Positions 1 to 11,460 of a stretch of DNA of 64,000 nucleotides are shown here, in pieces. The notes under the pieces were generated by a model. The model made no database searches, was not told the DNA's origin, and was given only the letters and a program-made list of their open reading frames with translations. A program made the translations under genes and the position numbers. The DNA comes from Ulota crispa (taxonomy: Eukaryota; Streptophyta; Bryopsida; Orthotrichales; Orthotrichaceae). The number at the start of each line of letters is the position of its first letter. The stretch's first letter is position 1. The stretch lies in NCBI GenBank assembly GCA_963920765.1, contig OY987245.1, positions 17,748,727 to 17,812,726 on the forward strand, read 5' to 3'.

Positions 1-872
1 TGGATCTTTTTACAACATTTGTAAGAAGAAAGAAATTCAATACAATGCACTAAAATTTAGATTTTAGCTGAACTAATTTTTAAAGCTTAGTAATTCATTC
101 AAGTGAAAAAAAGAATCAAAGGCTACTAGCCAACTAAAAAATAAATGTTTGGGATATAGCCATTTAAGAAAAATCAAGTAGCCTAGAAAAGAATAAAAAA
201 TGTACCAGTTTTTACAAAAATCCTCCATAGATTGTGGTTGTAATATCACAAGGACTAGAGTTATGATATTATAGAGGTGAAAATGTGATATTATAGAAAC
301 CACGGTGATTTTAGTACTATAATAGGTGCTCAAATAGATATTGGCACTTGCTATAATATGCGTTCACCATTAGGGTTTTATAAGAATTTTTGTATGTTAG
401 ATAGAATGCAAAATAACACTTTCTATACATTTTCAAATTATATTTATGTGATAATATCAAAGAAACTAGAGATGTGATTTTACAAAGGTCACGGTGATTT
501 TAGTCATACAATTACAAGATAACAATGTGTTAGTACAACAACTTATGAAATGGCAATTCAATATAAAATGTGATTAAAACAAAGCTTAGAAATCGTTTAA
601 ATACAAAACATCTTGAGAGCGTACTAAGGGTAGCAATAAAAGAATCCTCTGAAGATTTTAACTATATATCAATTGTTGCTATTGAATTATGGTAAAATTT
701 AGCAAAAAAGAGGCATGTGTATACTCACCTTATAAAATATCTTAGTACTATTGTTGTATAGAAGATGAACATGATCATTTAGTTTTATAATCATATCTGT
801 GCCATTGACTAACCTTGTGTGGGAGATGAATATGATATTTAGGTTTTATAATGTTATATGTAAGGTTGGTCA
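1..872. other. AT-rich intergenic DNA without a gene
   Basis: No ORF here resembles a protein. The stretch holds a loose local duplication: a segment around 240-325 and another around 450-515 both contain a 'cacggtgattttagt' core next to an ATATCA-type stretch. Otherwise I see only low-complexity AT-rich sequence. Confidence 0.5.
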
Positions 873-1848
873 TTAACCCCTAAAGGATTGTTGTCCCCTC
901 GAGGGCCAAGTGGGTTTTGAGCATGTACTTACAACTAAACTACTTTGTGTGATTTTCAAAAAAATTTATGGAAGATGGGGAATTTATGGTCTGTGTGAAC
1001 ATCTAATTATTTCTTCATTCCAACATTTATTGAAGAAATTATGCATGAATTTTTGAAAAACGAGGGAGGGCATGCAGCCCAAAACTTCTTTAAATTTATA
1101 TTTTTCTAAAATAAAACTTTGAAATTGGATCTTTAGATTTATACATATGTAGGAAGCTTTGAATCATTCAATTTTGATTAATGAGATGAAAGTTATGAGA
1201 AGTTTTAGTTTGCGTATAAATATGGGACTCTCAAACCTCCATTCCTTTTTGTCCTTGCAAAATTTGGTGCTAACTTTTTTGAGCAAATTGTGTATTTGTT
1301 TTTTGAGTTTTTTTTTCCAAGTTGTAGTAGACTAAGATTCCTTGGTTTTTGCCATTTGGATCACAATAATTCAGATTTTGGAATTTCACATGTATCCTCC
1401 AATTTTGCCTAGTGTATGTATATGCAAATTTCATGGCCTTAGGGCATTGCAAAGATTTTAGAAAGTCTAAGTCACACGTCCAATTCATTTAAAAATTCTC
1501 CCACACTTTCCCAACCTGGTCTTCTACATGGATAAAATAAACCTCAACTTTGTGTAGAGCAATTTTTTTGATATAGGAGAGGTTCAAGCCTTCTAAAGTT
1601 TTTGGACAACAGAGAAAAAAACTATTTTTTGCACTTCAGATGTTCAATTACTCACTCCTCTACATTTAGAATGAGCTAATTTTTTCCCACAAGTTCCTTC
1701 CATAGTCTAGGGCAAGATCCTATTGTTGGATACAAAAATAAAAATAAAACATTTTTTCTACCTTTCTATTAATTGCCCTAGAACTCTAGAAGTGATAGTT
1801 TTTCAATGACTTCTATAGATAAAAGGGCTCAGTCCTTTTAGAGGTCAA
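873..1848 (+). mobile_element. TTAA-flanked non-coding element, family A (0.95 kb)
   Basis: The left end is TTAA followed by CCCCTAAAGGA at 877. The right end is a decayed GTCCTTTTAGAGG followed by TCAA at 1845-1848. The interior matches, in the same order, the copy at 58415-59343 (leading 'gtacttacaactaaactac', the 'aacttctttaaa' block, the 'catagtctagggcaagatcc' block). There is no coding capacity. The imperfect right flank suggests an older copy. Confidence 0.75.
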
Positions 1849-2009
1849 CTTATTTATAGATTTGTTTTTTGCAAACCTCAAAACAAATTCCACCTCATCA
1901 AAATGTGAGAGATGAAAATCTTTGGTTATTTTAATGGAGAAGGTTTAATCTAGGTTCAAATCCTGCCAATGATATGTGGTGGTGTTTCCTTTGTGTGAAA
2001 TTGATGTTT

Positions 2010-2938
2010 TTAACCCCTAAAGGACCATGGCCTTTATTTTGTCAAAAGACACTCAAAACTGCCACTTCTATGGCAAAGAGTAAAAAAGTTTGAAAATCAG
2101 ACATTTTGCATATCTGACTATAGGATCTTGTGCTAGACTATTATGAGAATGTGTCTTACAAAACTCAAGAACTTTGACCGCACAAATTGGAAGATATTTC
2201 CATTTAAAAAGTAAAAAACAACTTCTTTTGCACCTTGCTTGACTAGATTTTTTAACTTTGAACATTTTCAACTTAAAATTTTTGCACCCCAAAGTTTGGA
2301 AATCTATTTTTGCATGGTGGGAAGTTGAGTTGGGAATCTAGGGAAAAAATTTCAGAAAAGAATACTTAATTTTCATTCATTAAAAAAACATTAGGTAGAG
2401 GAAGGTATGAGATTGAAGAAAAACTTAAATTGCTAATAACTCTGCAATGGAATTGAAACGCAATAATCCCAATGGTGAGATTATTCTAGAAAGCAAACTT
2501 CACCCTCTCCAACAATTTTTTTAGTAAAAAATGTTAAATCTACATTCAAAAATGAAGTTTATAAGTTAATTTTTCAAGAAGATGCTTGAGTTGCCCAAAA
2601 ACAAGATTGTCCATAACTTTCTCATAACTAGTCCAAATGGAATGAATCAAAGCTCCAAAAGTAGATAAAGATATAATCTATGAGAAAAAAAAATTAAATT
2701 TTTTTTCAAGTTTTTATAAGATTTTTTTTGCTGCCCCTAATCCCCAAATTTGTGCTTATTTGGGCATAACTTTTGCTCCTTGGCATTAATTGGAATAAAA
2801 ATTATATTCCCCAAAAGCTAATGTGTTTTTCTATTTTCAAAAAAAAATTTCAAAAAATTAGGACAAAAATTGAGGCTGTAGGTACCTGCTCAAAATCCCA
2901 TTTGTCCCCCAAAGGGACAATGGTCCTTTAGGGGTTAA
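2010..2938 (-). mobile_element. TTAA-flanked non-coding element, family A, inverted
   Basis: TTAA sits at 2010-2013 and 2935-2938. The ends are CCCCTAAAGGACCATGG and, on the opposite strand, CCCCTAAAGGACCATTGTCC. It lies in opposite orientation to the 873 and 58415 copies. At 2906-2926 the copper-plate match to other copies is the short palindrome around GTCCC...GGGAC that marks the family's head end. No ORF. Confidence 0.85.
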
Positions 2939-4010
2939 ATAGCTTATTGATGTTTGAGGGTGCTATTTTGATATTTTTGAGTGTTGTTTTGATATTTGAA
3001 AATTTTGATATGATGTTTTTAAGTGTTGCTTTAATGTTTTAGAATGTTTCATTTGTATTGTTGGGTTTACAAACAATTTTTTCTTTTTTATTATTTGTAT
3101 TTGTTTTCAAAACTTCATTTGAAATTATACTTTATCTTTCATAGCAATCGATATTGGATTAATATGCAAATTGCTTCAAATTGACGAATTGCTCTCAATA
3201 TAATGTCTGAACCGAGTTGTAATTTTTTATGTCAAATTTTTAACCGATTGCTTTTGCAAACTTAAAGGAAAATAATCTAAATTCCAAAAACAAATTAGGT
3301 TTTCTACTGATTTAAATGGATGGCATTAGGCAACAACCAAATGACCACAAGGAATTACCGAAGTAGTAGTGTGAAAAGAGGCAAAAAACTGTGTCACTTC
3401 CTAAACTCCCCATTCATTGTACTTGTACTAGGGGACAAGGGTATGCCTTAGCATTTAATTTCTTGGCAAATTTTTGCCTAAACATTACTTTGAAAGTAGT
3501 TTTCAGGAATTTTTTTGGACTTCATCAGCTAAAATCTAGCATATTTTATATTCAACCAGTTTTTTGTCGGATTGTGCCCAACATTATTTCTAAATTTATA
3601 TAGTAATATACTATACTTAAATTTTTTAGTAAAATTTAATCAGTTATTTGTTAGCAATTTCAAAATGTAAACAATTTTTTTCCAATTCCACCGGCTAACT
3701 ATGAACTAGCGGCTAATTTTTCCCGCACATTGCTTGAAAGGCCTTTGGATCTCATTGCCCTAAGAAATTTGCGTGAAAAATTGGATGAAATTGCCAGATC
3801 CCTCCTTGAGCAAAAACCTAGTTAGCCAAAATTTGGATGAAATTAGCTTATATTAATAGTTTTTTGGATGAATTTCCACATATCATTCATTTGTTCTAAT
3901 TTTAGTCAAATTTTCATTACTTGCATGCATTCTAGGGTACTGGTAGCTCTACCCTGACAAAAACAAAAATTAAACCCTGGTATGCCCTCCCTGCCTTGCC
4001 AATCATAAGC
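2939..4010. other. Intergenic repeat-rich DNA
   Basis: No gene. The segment at about 3910-3985 (ending in 'ctctaccctgac' and a run ending 'accctgg') recurs at about 29185-29250, so it is probably the tail of a dispersed repeat. The rest is AT-rich with no recognisable structure. Confidence 0.4.
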
Positions 4011-4906
4011 GTGTACAATACCCAAAAGAAAGAGTACATAACACCCTTTTATGGTATCCAAAGAAGTATGTATAACTCATGTATAACAAAGAATACAAGT
4101 GACACTTCTTTCTCACATTTTTAACATGCGATCCTCATGCAATCTTGATCAAGCATATCAAATTTCAGTTACCAAAACTCAAAATCCTATTTTTGGTAAA
4201 TGGTTTGTGTCAAAATCATGGTTTTACAAGAAAGTTGATTAATAAATAGTGGTGATGAATTTTTGAGGTTTGATTGCATGGATATGTAGGAGACATCCAT
4301 ATGCACAACTTTCTTTTAAACAAACATTTCCAAAAAAATTCAAAATTCCTTTTGTAGAGATTTAAATGTTAGGGTGATCATGAACAAATTTAGTAAAATA
4401 CATATTTCTTCATAAAAATTAGTTTTTGGCAATAAAAGGATATCATCATGTTTAAAGGTACAAACTTAATCACAATGTATGAGTCAAATAACAAAAACTA
4501 ATTTCCATGAAGAAATATGTATTTTACTAAATTTGGTCATGATCGCCCTAACATTTAAATCTCTACAAAAGGAATTTTGAATTTTTTTGGAAGTGTTTGT
4601 TTGAAAAGAAGATGTGCGTATGGATGACTCCTACATATTCATGCAATCAAATCTCAAAAATTCATCACCACTATTTATTAATCAACTTTCTTGTAAAACC
4701 ATGATTTTGACACAAAACCATTTACCAAAAATAGGATTTTGAGTTTTGGTAACTGAAATTTGAATTTGATATGCTTGATCAAGATTGCATGAGGATCGCA
4801 TGTTAAAAATGTGAGAATGAAATGTCACTTATTTTCTTTGTTATACATACTTTAGATGCCATAAAAAGGTGTTATGTACTCTTGCTTTTGGGTACTGTAT
4901 AGTACG
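4011..4906. repeat. Long inverted repeat, arms about 0.4 kb, loop about 75 bp
   Basis: The left arm (about 4011-4422) and right arm (about 4498-4906) are near-perfect reverse complements. The outer ends pair 'acccaaaag' with 'cttttgggt', and the inner ends pair 'cttcataaaaattag' with 'ctaatttccatgaag'. Small indels separate the arms near 4075-4100. A transcript would fold into a hairpin of about 400 bp. It could be a foldback element or an inverted duplication; no protein is encoded. It lies about 0.9 kb upstream of the phytocyanin start. Confidence 0.9.
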
Positions 4907-5793
4907 TGTAACAACAAATCCGTCCTTTAAAAAGACAGCTCGTCTTGTTCGGAGGGGAATCTGAATTCTGAAGATGTCCATTTCCCCCGCAGTTGGAGAA
5001 CCTCAAAACTCGACAAATGCACAAACTCACGCCTGCCTCGACGGACTCCCGCACTTCTGCACTCTTGAAATAGTCATGGAACTTATTTCCTGATATTGAA
5101 AGTTTGTACAACTGCATAACAATTCCAGATCCACATTCGCAACAGCTCATCAACTAGCAGACTAGCCTAAAATGTTGCGGAAAACACTTCCACTTCCCAA
5201 AAACCTTGCATACGTTCTTTCCACGTCGTCCACTACGGACAATGTTTTGTGGTAAGGATCTCTAACCCAGGTGATATCAGATCTGTCGGTCTCGTACACC
5301 TCGTGTTGCGTTCTCACAGACTTGTGGGTTCCTGTCTAGTTTAAAGATTCCAAAGCTTAAATTCTACTGGAAGCGGAAGGATCACAGCTGAAGAGGAATA
5401 TCATGTTTAGTGGTTAATGATTCCAAAGACCTAATAGACCTTACAAGTGGAAAGAATCACCGAACGTAAATCGGTAAGAATTCCCAAGTTCGGTTAGTGC
5501 AGTACATTCTTCTCTCGGTCGCATTTTTCAGGATTCCTTGAGAATGCTCCACCATGTTTATTTCGACAAGCTTTGTTCCTCATTTCAATGTCTATGGCCT
5601 AGTCATCCACTGGTTTCAGTCTCACTCTGTTCGGGACTCTGTTGTGTGGGGAGCAGAAGGCAATATTGGACTGGGACGTGGAGATCGGAAGATCTAGCTA
5701 GCATCGGCATCTTTGTACCTTTCTCGTGTGACCGTTGAAGCCAGTTCGGTATTCCAGCCTGTTGTGTTCGATCGATCTGCACAGAGTTCCACA
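4907..5793 (+). promoter_or_regulatory. Upstream and 5' leader region of the phytocyanin gene
   Basis: Base composition rises from very AT-rich to mixed at about 4910, which fits unique gene-flanking sequence. I see no convincing TATA box or other motif. The open frame continues upstream of the chosen ATG to 5713, but the signal peptide fits the start at 5794. Confidence 0.3.
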
Positions 5794-7113
5794 ATGGCAA
5801 GAGTTCTAGTGCATGCTACGGTTATGGCGGTACTTCTGCTGACGTTTCTAGAGGCGACGCACGCCGTACAATGGATTGTCGGTGGCGATGCGAAGTGGAG
5901 CTATCTTCATGCGGACGCTGCCGAATCCTATTACAACGACTGGGCCGCCAGCAAGACATTCGTCACTGGAGACACACTCCGTAAGTCACCAAACCATTTC
6001 TCGCTCTTTAGAAGTCCCCAGGTAGTTCAACTGGTTACCATGGATCCTCTAGCTCGAGTCATGTTCGAAAAATGGCGTGTACCAGAGCACTTAAACTAAA
6101 AACTGTTATAGATCTAGTGTAACTTCGGTCGGGCGACTGAGTCGAAATCCGCCATAACGAATACTCCCTCTGTCTCTCTAAAAACGTCCAAAAAGCTCCC
6201 TTGTGAAGTAGTAACTGTGTTTTTAGTCTTTGTGCAAGCGACACATGCATTCTAGAATCAACATACCATCTCCCTGTGTGTAAAATCTCCAACTTTGATG
6301 TTGTCGTTTGAGCATCCAAATTTCATGCAAAAAGTATCATATTTGTGCATGCTGCTAGCTACTTATTATTGATGATTTAGAGATTAATAGCAACAATGGT
6401 GCCTCATATGGGCAATGCCAAGCTTGCTAGGAGACAAATGCTCTCTAATCACTTAACTTGCCCCTGGAGATCATTGAACATGGAGAAAGCGTTTGAAATC
6501 AGCAAAAGGGAGCTTTTTAGTGGTACAAGAAAAGTGTCCAATTTGGAGCTCTTTAGAGGGGCAGAGGGAGTACGATATTTCAGTGATACCGAAAGGACCT
6601 GGTTGTTTGCTCCTGCTATTTTATTCGTATCTTTTTGTCGTCCCTTTCGAATGTGGCGAGCTTGGCAACTAAGGTTTTTAGTCTACCCTTGGTTTGGTAG
6701 TAAGGAATTTTCTTATAAGGTTTTTGTGTGATTGGATCGGCACTGCAGTTTTCGATTACGATAACTCCACGCACACCGTGTTGCAACTTGCAACAGGATC
6801 AGACTTCCTGGCATGTAACTTGAAGGCCTCCATCACCAAGTGGACGACGGGGCAAGACTCCGTATTCATTTCCAATGCCGGCACGTACTACTACGTGTGC
6901 GGGGCTCCATCTCATTGCGAGCAAGGCATGAAATTCTCCATCACTGCAACAGGGGATTACGTCGCCGCACCTCCTGGCAATGGGAATGGGACCCTTGCGC
7001 AAGCCCCAACTGCAAGCCATGCTGGACTGACAGCCCAGCTGTACTCCGGGGCTAGAACGACGCGGCTCATTGTGGCCATGACACTTGCTGCCTCGCTAGC
7101 TATCTTCGCTTAG
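5794..7113 (+). CDS. Phytocyanin (blue copper protein), GPI-anchor type
   Basis: Predicted secreted or plasma-membrane-anchored cupredoxin of 183 residues, with exons 5794-5980 and 6749-7113. The intron is GT-AG, 768 bp, and splits the Leu63 codon in phase 1 after GDT. Residues 1-24 form a signal peptide (MARVLVHATVMAVLLL...). The mature domain begins VQWIVGGDAKW. The copper ligands are visible as His71 (STHTV), Cys113 (YYVC), His118 (SHC) and Met123 (GMK). Cys85 and Cys119 should form the family disulfide. A short Pro/Ala/Gly linker and a hydrophobic tail (LIVAMTLAASLAIFA) suggest GPI anchoring. The His-Cys-His-Met set is that of plantacyanins and uclacyanins, so the site should bind copper. 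The electron-transfer partner is unknown, as for most of the family. The start was chosen for its signal peptide; the frame is open further upstream. The intron holds a Stowaway-like MITE, and a TTAA element begins 20 bp after the stop. Confidence 0.9.
6162..6572 (-). mobile_element. Stowaway-like MITE in the phytocyanin intron
   Basis: It has TA target duplications at 6162-6163 and 6571-6572 and termini CTCCCTCTGTC / GCAGAGGGAG. This is the classic Tc1-mariner (Stowaway) terminal pattern of plants. The interior matches the copy at 17020-17603 in inverse orientation (shared 'cctcatatgggcaa' and 'tttcatgcaaaaagtatcat'). The ORF at 6396-6731 that spans its end is a by-product and not a gene. 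Confidence 0.85.
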
Positions 7114-7133
7114 ATGGGTTAAAACATTCTCAC

Positions 7134-7438
7134 TTAACCCCTCCTCGCCACAGCGGACGGAAATGTCCTCGTGTATATCGACATCCGCCGGCGAGGAGGG
7201 GTGAACCCATAAGCATTCAGAGTTATTTTAGGATTTAGGAGAAAATGGGGGTTTAATGGTCACTACAGCTTGGAAAATTACATCCAGAAAAAGTGATCGC
7301 AGGATTTGAAAAAGGACTACCTTCTTTGCTAATGAGGACCAACCATGATTGTTTTCACCGTACGGATTGAGAGAAAAAGTGAGATAAAGATAGTGGGCCC
7401 ATCGACAATATAATGTCAACTGGGCGCTCAGGGGTTAA
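7134..7438. mobile_element. TTAA-flanked non-coding element, 305 bp, at the phytocyanin 3' end
   Basis: TTAA at 7134-7137 and 7435-7438. The termini are CCCCTCCTCGCC on the left and GGGCGCTCAGGGG on the right. The right end is the same as the right end of the family B copies at 9590-10269 and 22844-23616. It begins 20 bp after the phytocyanin stop codon, so it probably supplies part of the 3' UTR. Confidence 0.75.
7138..7202 (+). other. GC-rich hairpin just downstream of the phytocyanin stop
   Basis: CCCCTCCTCGCC at 7138-7149 is the exact reverse complement of GGCGAGGAGGGG at 7191-7202. The stem extends inward through GCGGA and TCCGC with a small bulge. It lies inside the TTAA element and, if transcribed, in the mRNA 3' UTR. 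Confidence 0.7.
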
Positions 7439-7683
7439 CCTTGTTGGAAGTATTTCTTTTGTGCTTGCTAATTCCTTTGTTCATTGAGCATCTATGTCAA
7501 AGCTAAAAGATTGAGAATTTAGGCATGGAGGTATAAAAGCGACTATGTTCTAAATGTGTTCCCTATTTAGGAATGAGTGACATTTATATCTATTTATTAC
7601 ATTGATGAGTCAAGTAGGCTTAAATGATCGGTTTACGGACCTCCTACCTTAGTGAGATGATTGTAGTGTAGAACTTCAATGTA

Positions 7684-8005
7684 TAAGGTAGGAGGAACAC
7701 CCATAAGTGTCAGTCTCCCCATAACTGTCATCCTTGAAAACTTGAAAAATTTATGTAAGTGAATAGATGTAATGACAAGGATGTACAACATGTGAACATG
7801 AAATCTTAAAAGTGGTTATGGGTGCAATGGCAGTTTGTTCTTTAAAAATTCACAACTTATTCTCATATTATCCAATTAATACATTCAAAAGTGGAAACTC
7901 ATTTTTTTTCTGTTCCTAATAGGATCCTATACTTTGCTAGTTGTTTATTAATAATCATCATGTTCAAAACCCTTAGTTTGACATTTATGGGTGCTCCTAC
8001 CTTAT
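7684..8005. mobile_element. MITE with AAGGTAG termini, about 320 bp
   Basis: The inverted ends are TAAGGTAGGAG..AACACCCATAAGTGTCA at 7684 and TGACATTTATGGGTGCTCCTACCTTA ending near 8004. The same ends occur at 28326-28731. No ORF. The superfamily is not clear from the ends. Confidence 0.65.
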
Positions 8006-9589
8006 GAGAAACAAACACCCAAGTTCCCACTCCAGAGCAATGAGGGCATGTTTGGAGAGAGGCATGATACTAGTCCCATTTTGGGTCAGACTTTTACTAT
8101 TTTTTAATTTTTTCAGCAGATTAGTGATATGGGGAGTCACTGGAGAGTTCAAGGTTATATATGCTCAGCCTCATGAAGTATTCATGTACATTTGGAACTA
8201 TGATGAATTTGTGTGGTTCTTTACTATTCACAATTTTTGAAGCAATGATACATATCATATTCAGGCAATCAAAGATTTTAAGAGTTGCCACTGACAGTGG
8301 TCGTCGTAATAGGGGTCGATTACGACATGCATCACAGTATTCAGCAATGGAGCTGGAGTTTTAAGAGGTAATTTGAATAACTCTTTGGTAACCTAAAGTT
8401 GGACTCGTTATTTGCTTTATACATGTATACTTGCACACCTCAGTCCTTGTCCGACCACAACCATTGTAAGTTAGTTCTCTCTTTGATCTTATGAATCAGA
8501 TTAATATCCTTTAAATTTTAGTAGCCAATTTAGTGCTCTCCAATTTACACTTTGTTTAAACAATATGACTTCCAAAGGTTAGACTTTCATAGCGAAGCCC
8601 TGAATTTGGATTGATGTTCTATATGTATTACCTTTTTATCTCTGTGCGTAGTGTATTTTGTAAACAATATTTTTGGAAATATTTTTAACAGATGAAAATG
8701 ATTGGTTTTGAACATTATTGGTATAAGTCACCTAGAATTTTTTTGAGGGCATTGGTGGCCCTAACGCAAAACGTGGGATACTTGAAACCAATGAACCTTT
8801 ACTGCAAATAAGCATGAAAGACAAAAATAATGTCTACATCTATTCAACCATCAAGCCTACTTTATAAAAATTGATTTGTATTGTTGGTGATACCTTCTTA
8901 TCCCTTGGATCAAAAGGTAGCTAACCAAAATAAAATGGCCAATGGAAGCCTTGAAAAACAAGAAAACTATGAATGATTGTTTAACACCTAAAAGTCTAAA
9001 ATAAAAATAAAACTCTTCACAAGAATGAATGCTGATGACACTTTTGTCTTATGTGGTAATGGAAGTGCATGATTTTGCTTTAGATAAGCCATTCTTACAT
9101 GGACTTGGCTTACAAGTTCTCCAAATTTCGTTGTAGAAATTTCTCTCTTAGGTGAACCTAACGAGATTATAAAAAAAAAGCTATGGTATCTAAATGTATG
9201 CAACCAATTTGTCCTTTCTTTGATACAGAATCAAATTTGTTTTCAAGATTTTGAATTTGTACAGGTTAATATAGAAATATGCATCATAAAACCTGGCATT
9301 TCGTTTTGAGGCCTGCTCTCACCTAAACTACTCAACTACATATTTCAAAGACTTTGAAGGACAGGCCGTCCTGTTTTTTCCACAGCTGCTCTACCTGAAA
9401 ATTTTGGTTTTAGAAGTTTTCTTCCTCCGGTATACATGAACTGATTTAGGGCTAAAACATTGAAGCACTCAGCTCTCAAATGATCAAACCAGTCTCATGG
9501 AGTCATGGATGCCATATTAACTAAATACTAACTAACCATGAAATTATGAACAATGCTTGCATTGGGGATTTCAAATGCTTATGGAGAAA
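8006..9589. other. Intergenic DNA without a recognisable gene
   Basis: The short ORFs here show no domain, signal peptide or codon bias. AT-rich, unremarkable sequence. Confidence 0.4.
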
Positions 9590-10269
9590 TCACATTTAAT
9601 TTTTTGATCTTGGTATAGACTACAATTATGAAGGCATTCAAGTTGTCCATGCCAATGGAGTAATGGCGAGGAAAGTTAAATGTTGTACAAGTGTTGCAAG
9701 AGATTTGTGGGTAAAACACCATTTGGGGTGTGGTGGCAAGTAGTGTTTTACAATCTGCAACCGGTCAATATCCCTTGCAAGCTTCCTTGTGTGTGCTTTA
9801 TGGTAGCGGGAAAGTTGTTGGCAAGGGTTCAAGCATGTTCTAAACTCTTATTATGGCAACCGTCACCAACCGTGCTTGTCATTGTTTTCTGTGCAATAGT
9901 GATTTGAAACCCTAAAACTTGACATAAAAAGAAGTGCAATCTTCAATAAATTACTAGTGTGTGCATTCACATCCAATCTTGTTGCTCACAAAATTTAAGA
10001 TGAATTAAGGGTTATAGAATTTTGTAAAAGCAACTACCTACCAAAAGATGAGATTTTGCCATCACATGCTGTTTGATCAAATGCTATAATCTTCCATCTC
10101 CCACTATCAATTGTTCCCAAAATTTGCAAGCCATTTTTTAAGTAGGTGTTCCACTACTTTCAATGGTCACTTCTTGTCAATCATCCATTAACTGAGATAC
10201 GATGCATCAAAGTTATAAGTCTCCCAAAACCCTAATTTTGATGAATACGGCCTAGGCGCTCAGGGTTAA
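9590..10269 (+). mobile_element. TTAA-type element, family B, left end decayed
   Basis: The interior is closely similar to the family B copies at 22844-23616 and 50393-52714 (for example 'atgccaatggagtaatgg', 'ggttcaagcatgttcta', 'gatgcatcaaagtt'). The right end is GGCGCTCAGGG followed by TTAA at 10266-10269. No clear TTAACCC left end remains, so the left boundary is approximate. Confidence 0.75.
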
Positions 10270-11150
10270 ACACTACTATTTAAGAACTATGTAAAGCATC
10301 AAGATATCTTGTTGTGTTTAGACAAAATGAAGTAAACTAATGAAGGATCTCCCAAGATTTTATCTAATGTTTAAAAAAATTCAAAAATATCCTAATGTAT
10401 TGTATATGTCTCTAAAAACACTGTTTGGATTCTTAGTTATGGATTTTGCCAAGTCCATATCTTAGTTAAATATTACATACAAGTGAAGAATAGATAAAAT
10501 TGTTTAAAAATATATATATATATACTTAAATGTACTACGTTCATTTTATGCAAACACCAGTGAAAACATTTAATTAATTTCATCATCTATTAATGGACGT
10601 TGGCTCACTCAGGGTGCATTCCCACTCAAGGAGGAACATGAAACTATTAATAACTCTCTTTGAGTGTTCACACCAAGGGTTATAATTTTAACCCTCTTCC
10701 AATATGCCATATCCAATGACAAAAGAGTTATATTGTACACATGTGAGGGTTTTAATTTGTTCCCATAGGGTTTATAGTCTTCAAAGGATTCCGTGTTGAA
10801 AGAGAAGAGTGAGGATACTTAGAAACCTTTAGGAGTGAAGGCTGGAGCTTTGAGTAGGCGTGTAGAGGTCACATCCTTGGACCCGCCATATAGAACCCTC
10901 AAGTCTCCTATAGGAGGGTGTGACATTTTTATTTCACTCTCAGTCCTTGAAGAATATCTTTCCCCTTCACTATATACTCGTAAAGATTATGTTTTACACC
11001 TCAAGTTTTCATCACCCTTGGTGTAAAAATACCCTTATGGGCTAAGTATGCCAATAAGAAATGCAATTTGGTCACCACTGTGCCTGCTTCCTCTCTCCTG
11101 TCAAGTTGACATGCAGATGGTAGGTACATTGTTTTATCATTGATATGAAT
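10270..11150. other. Intergenic DNA without a recognisable gene
   Basis: It contains a short AT microsatellite near 10508-10524 and AT-rich sequence. No supported gene. Confidence 0.4.
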
Positions 11151-11460
11151 AGGGGAAAATTTCATGGATACCCTTGAAGTTTGCATTTTTTTCATAGATA
11201 TTCTTGCTTTTTCAGAAATATTACAAATTTTCTTGGACAAAGAAGTTTAGGCATTTGTTTTGTTATGCATGCTACTTCCTTCTCTCTTTACGTGCACATC
11301 ACATCTTCATTCTTGTTATGCAAGCACACAAAAAAAGAGAAGTGCATAATATAACAAACGCCTGAAAATTATGATCCAAGGGCATTTGTATAATTTAAAA
11401 AAAACCAAGGGCCTCTATGTAAATATGGCAAACTTCAGGGGTATCAATGAAATTTTTCCT
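11151..11460. mobile_element. Foldback MITE with AGGGAAAATTTCATGG ends
   Basis: The ends are AGGGGAAAATTTCATGGATA and a matching inverted right end at 11435-11460. Most of the 310 bp can pair with itself through long inverted repeats (the 'tttttcagaaat' and 'atgcacaa' blocks recur inverted). Other copies are at 14042-14341, 38633-39108 and 39522-39844. Confidence 0.8.

Noticed and set aside
6396..6731. Plus-strand ORF inside the phytocyanin intron
   Set aside because: It runs through the Stowaway MITE and into intron sequence. The splice junctions of the phytocyanin gene explain the region.
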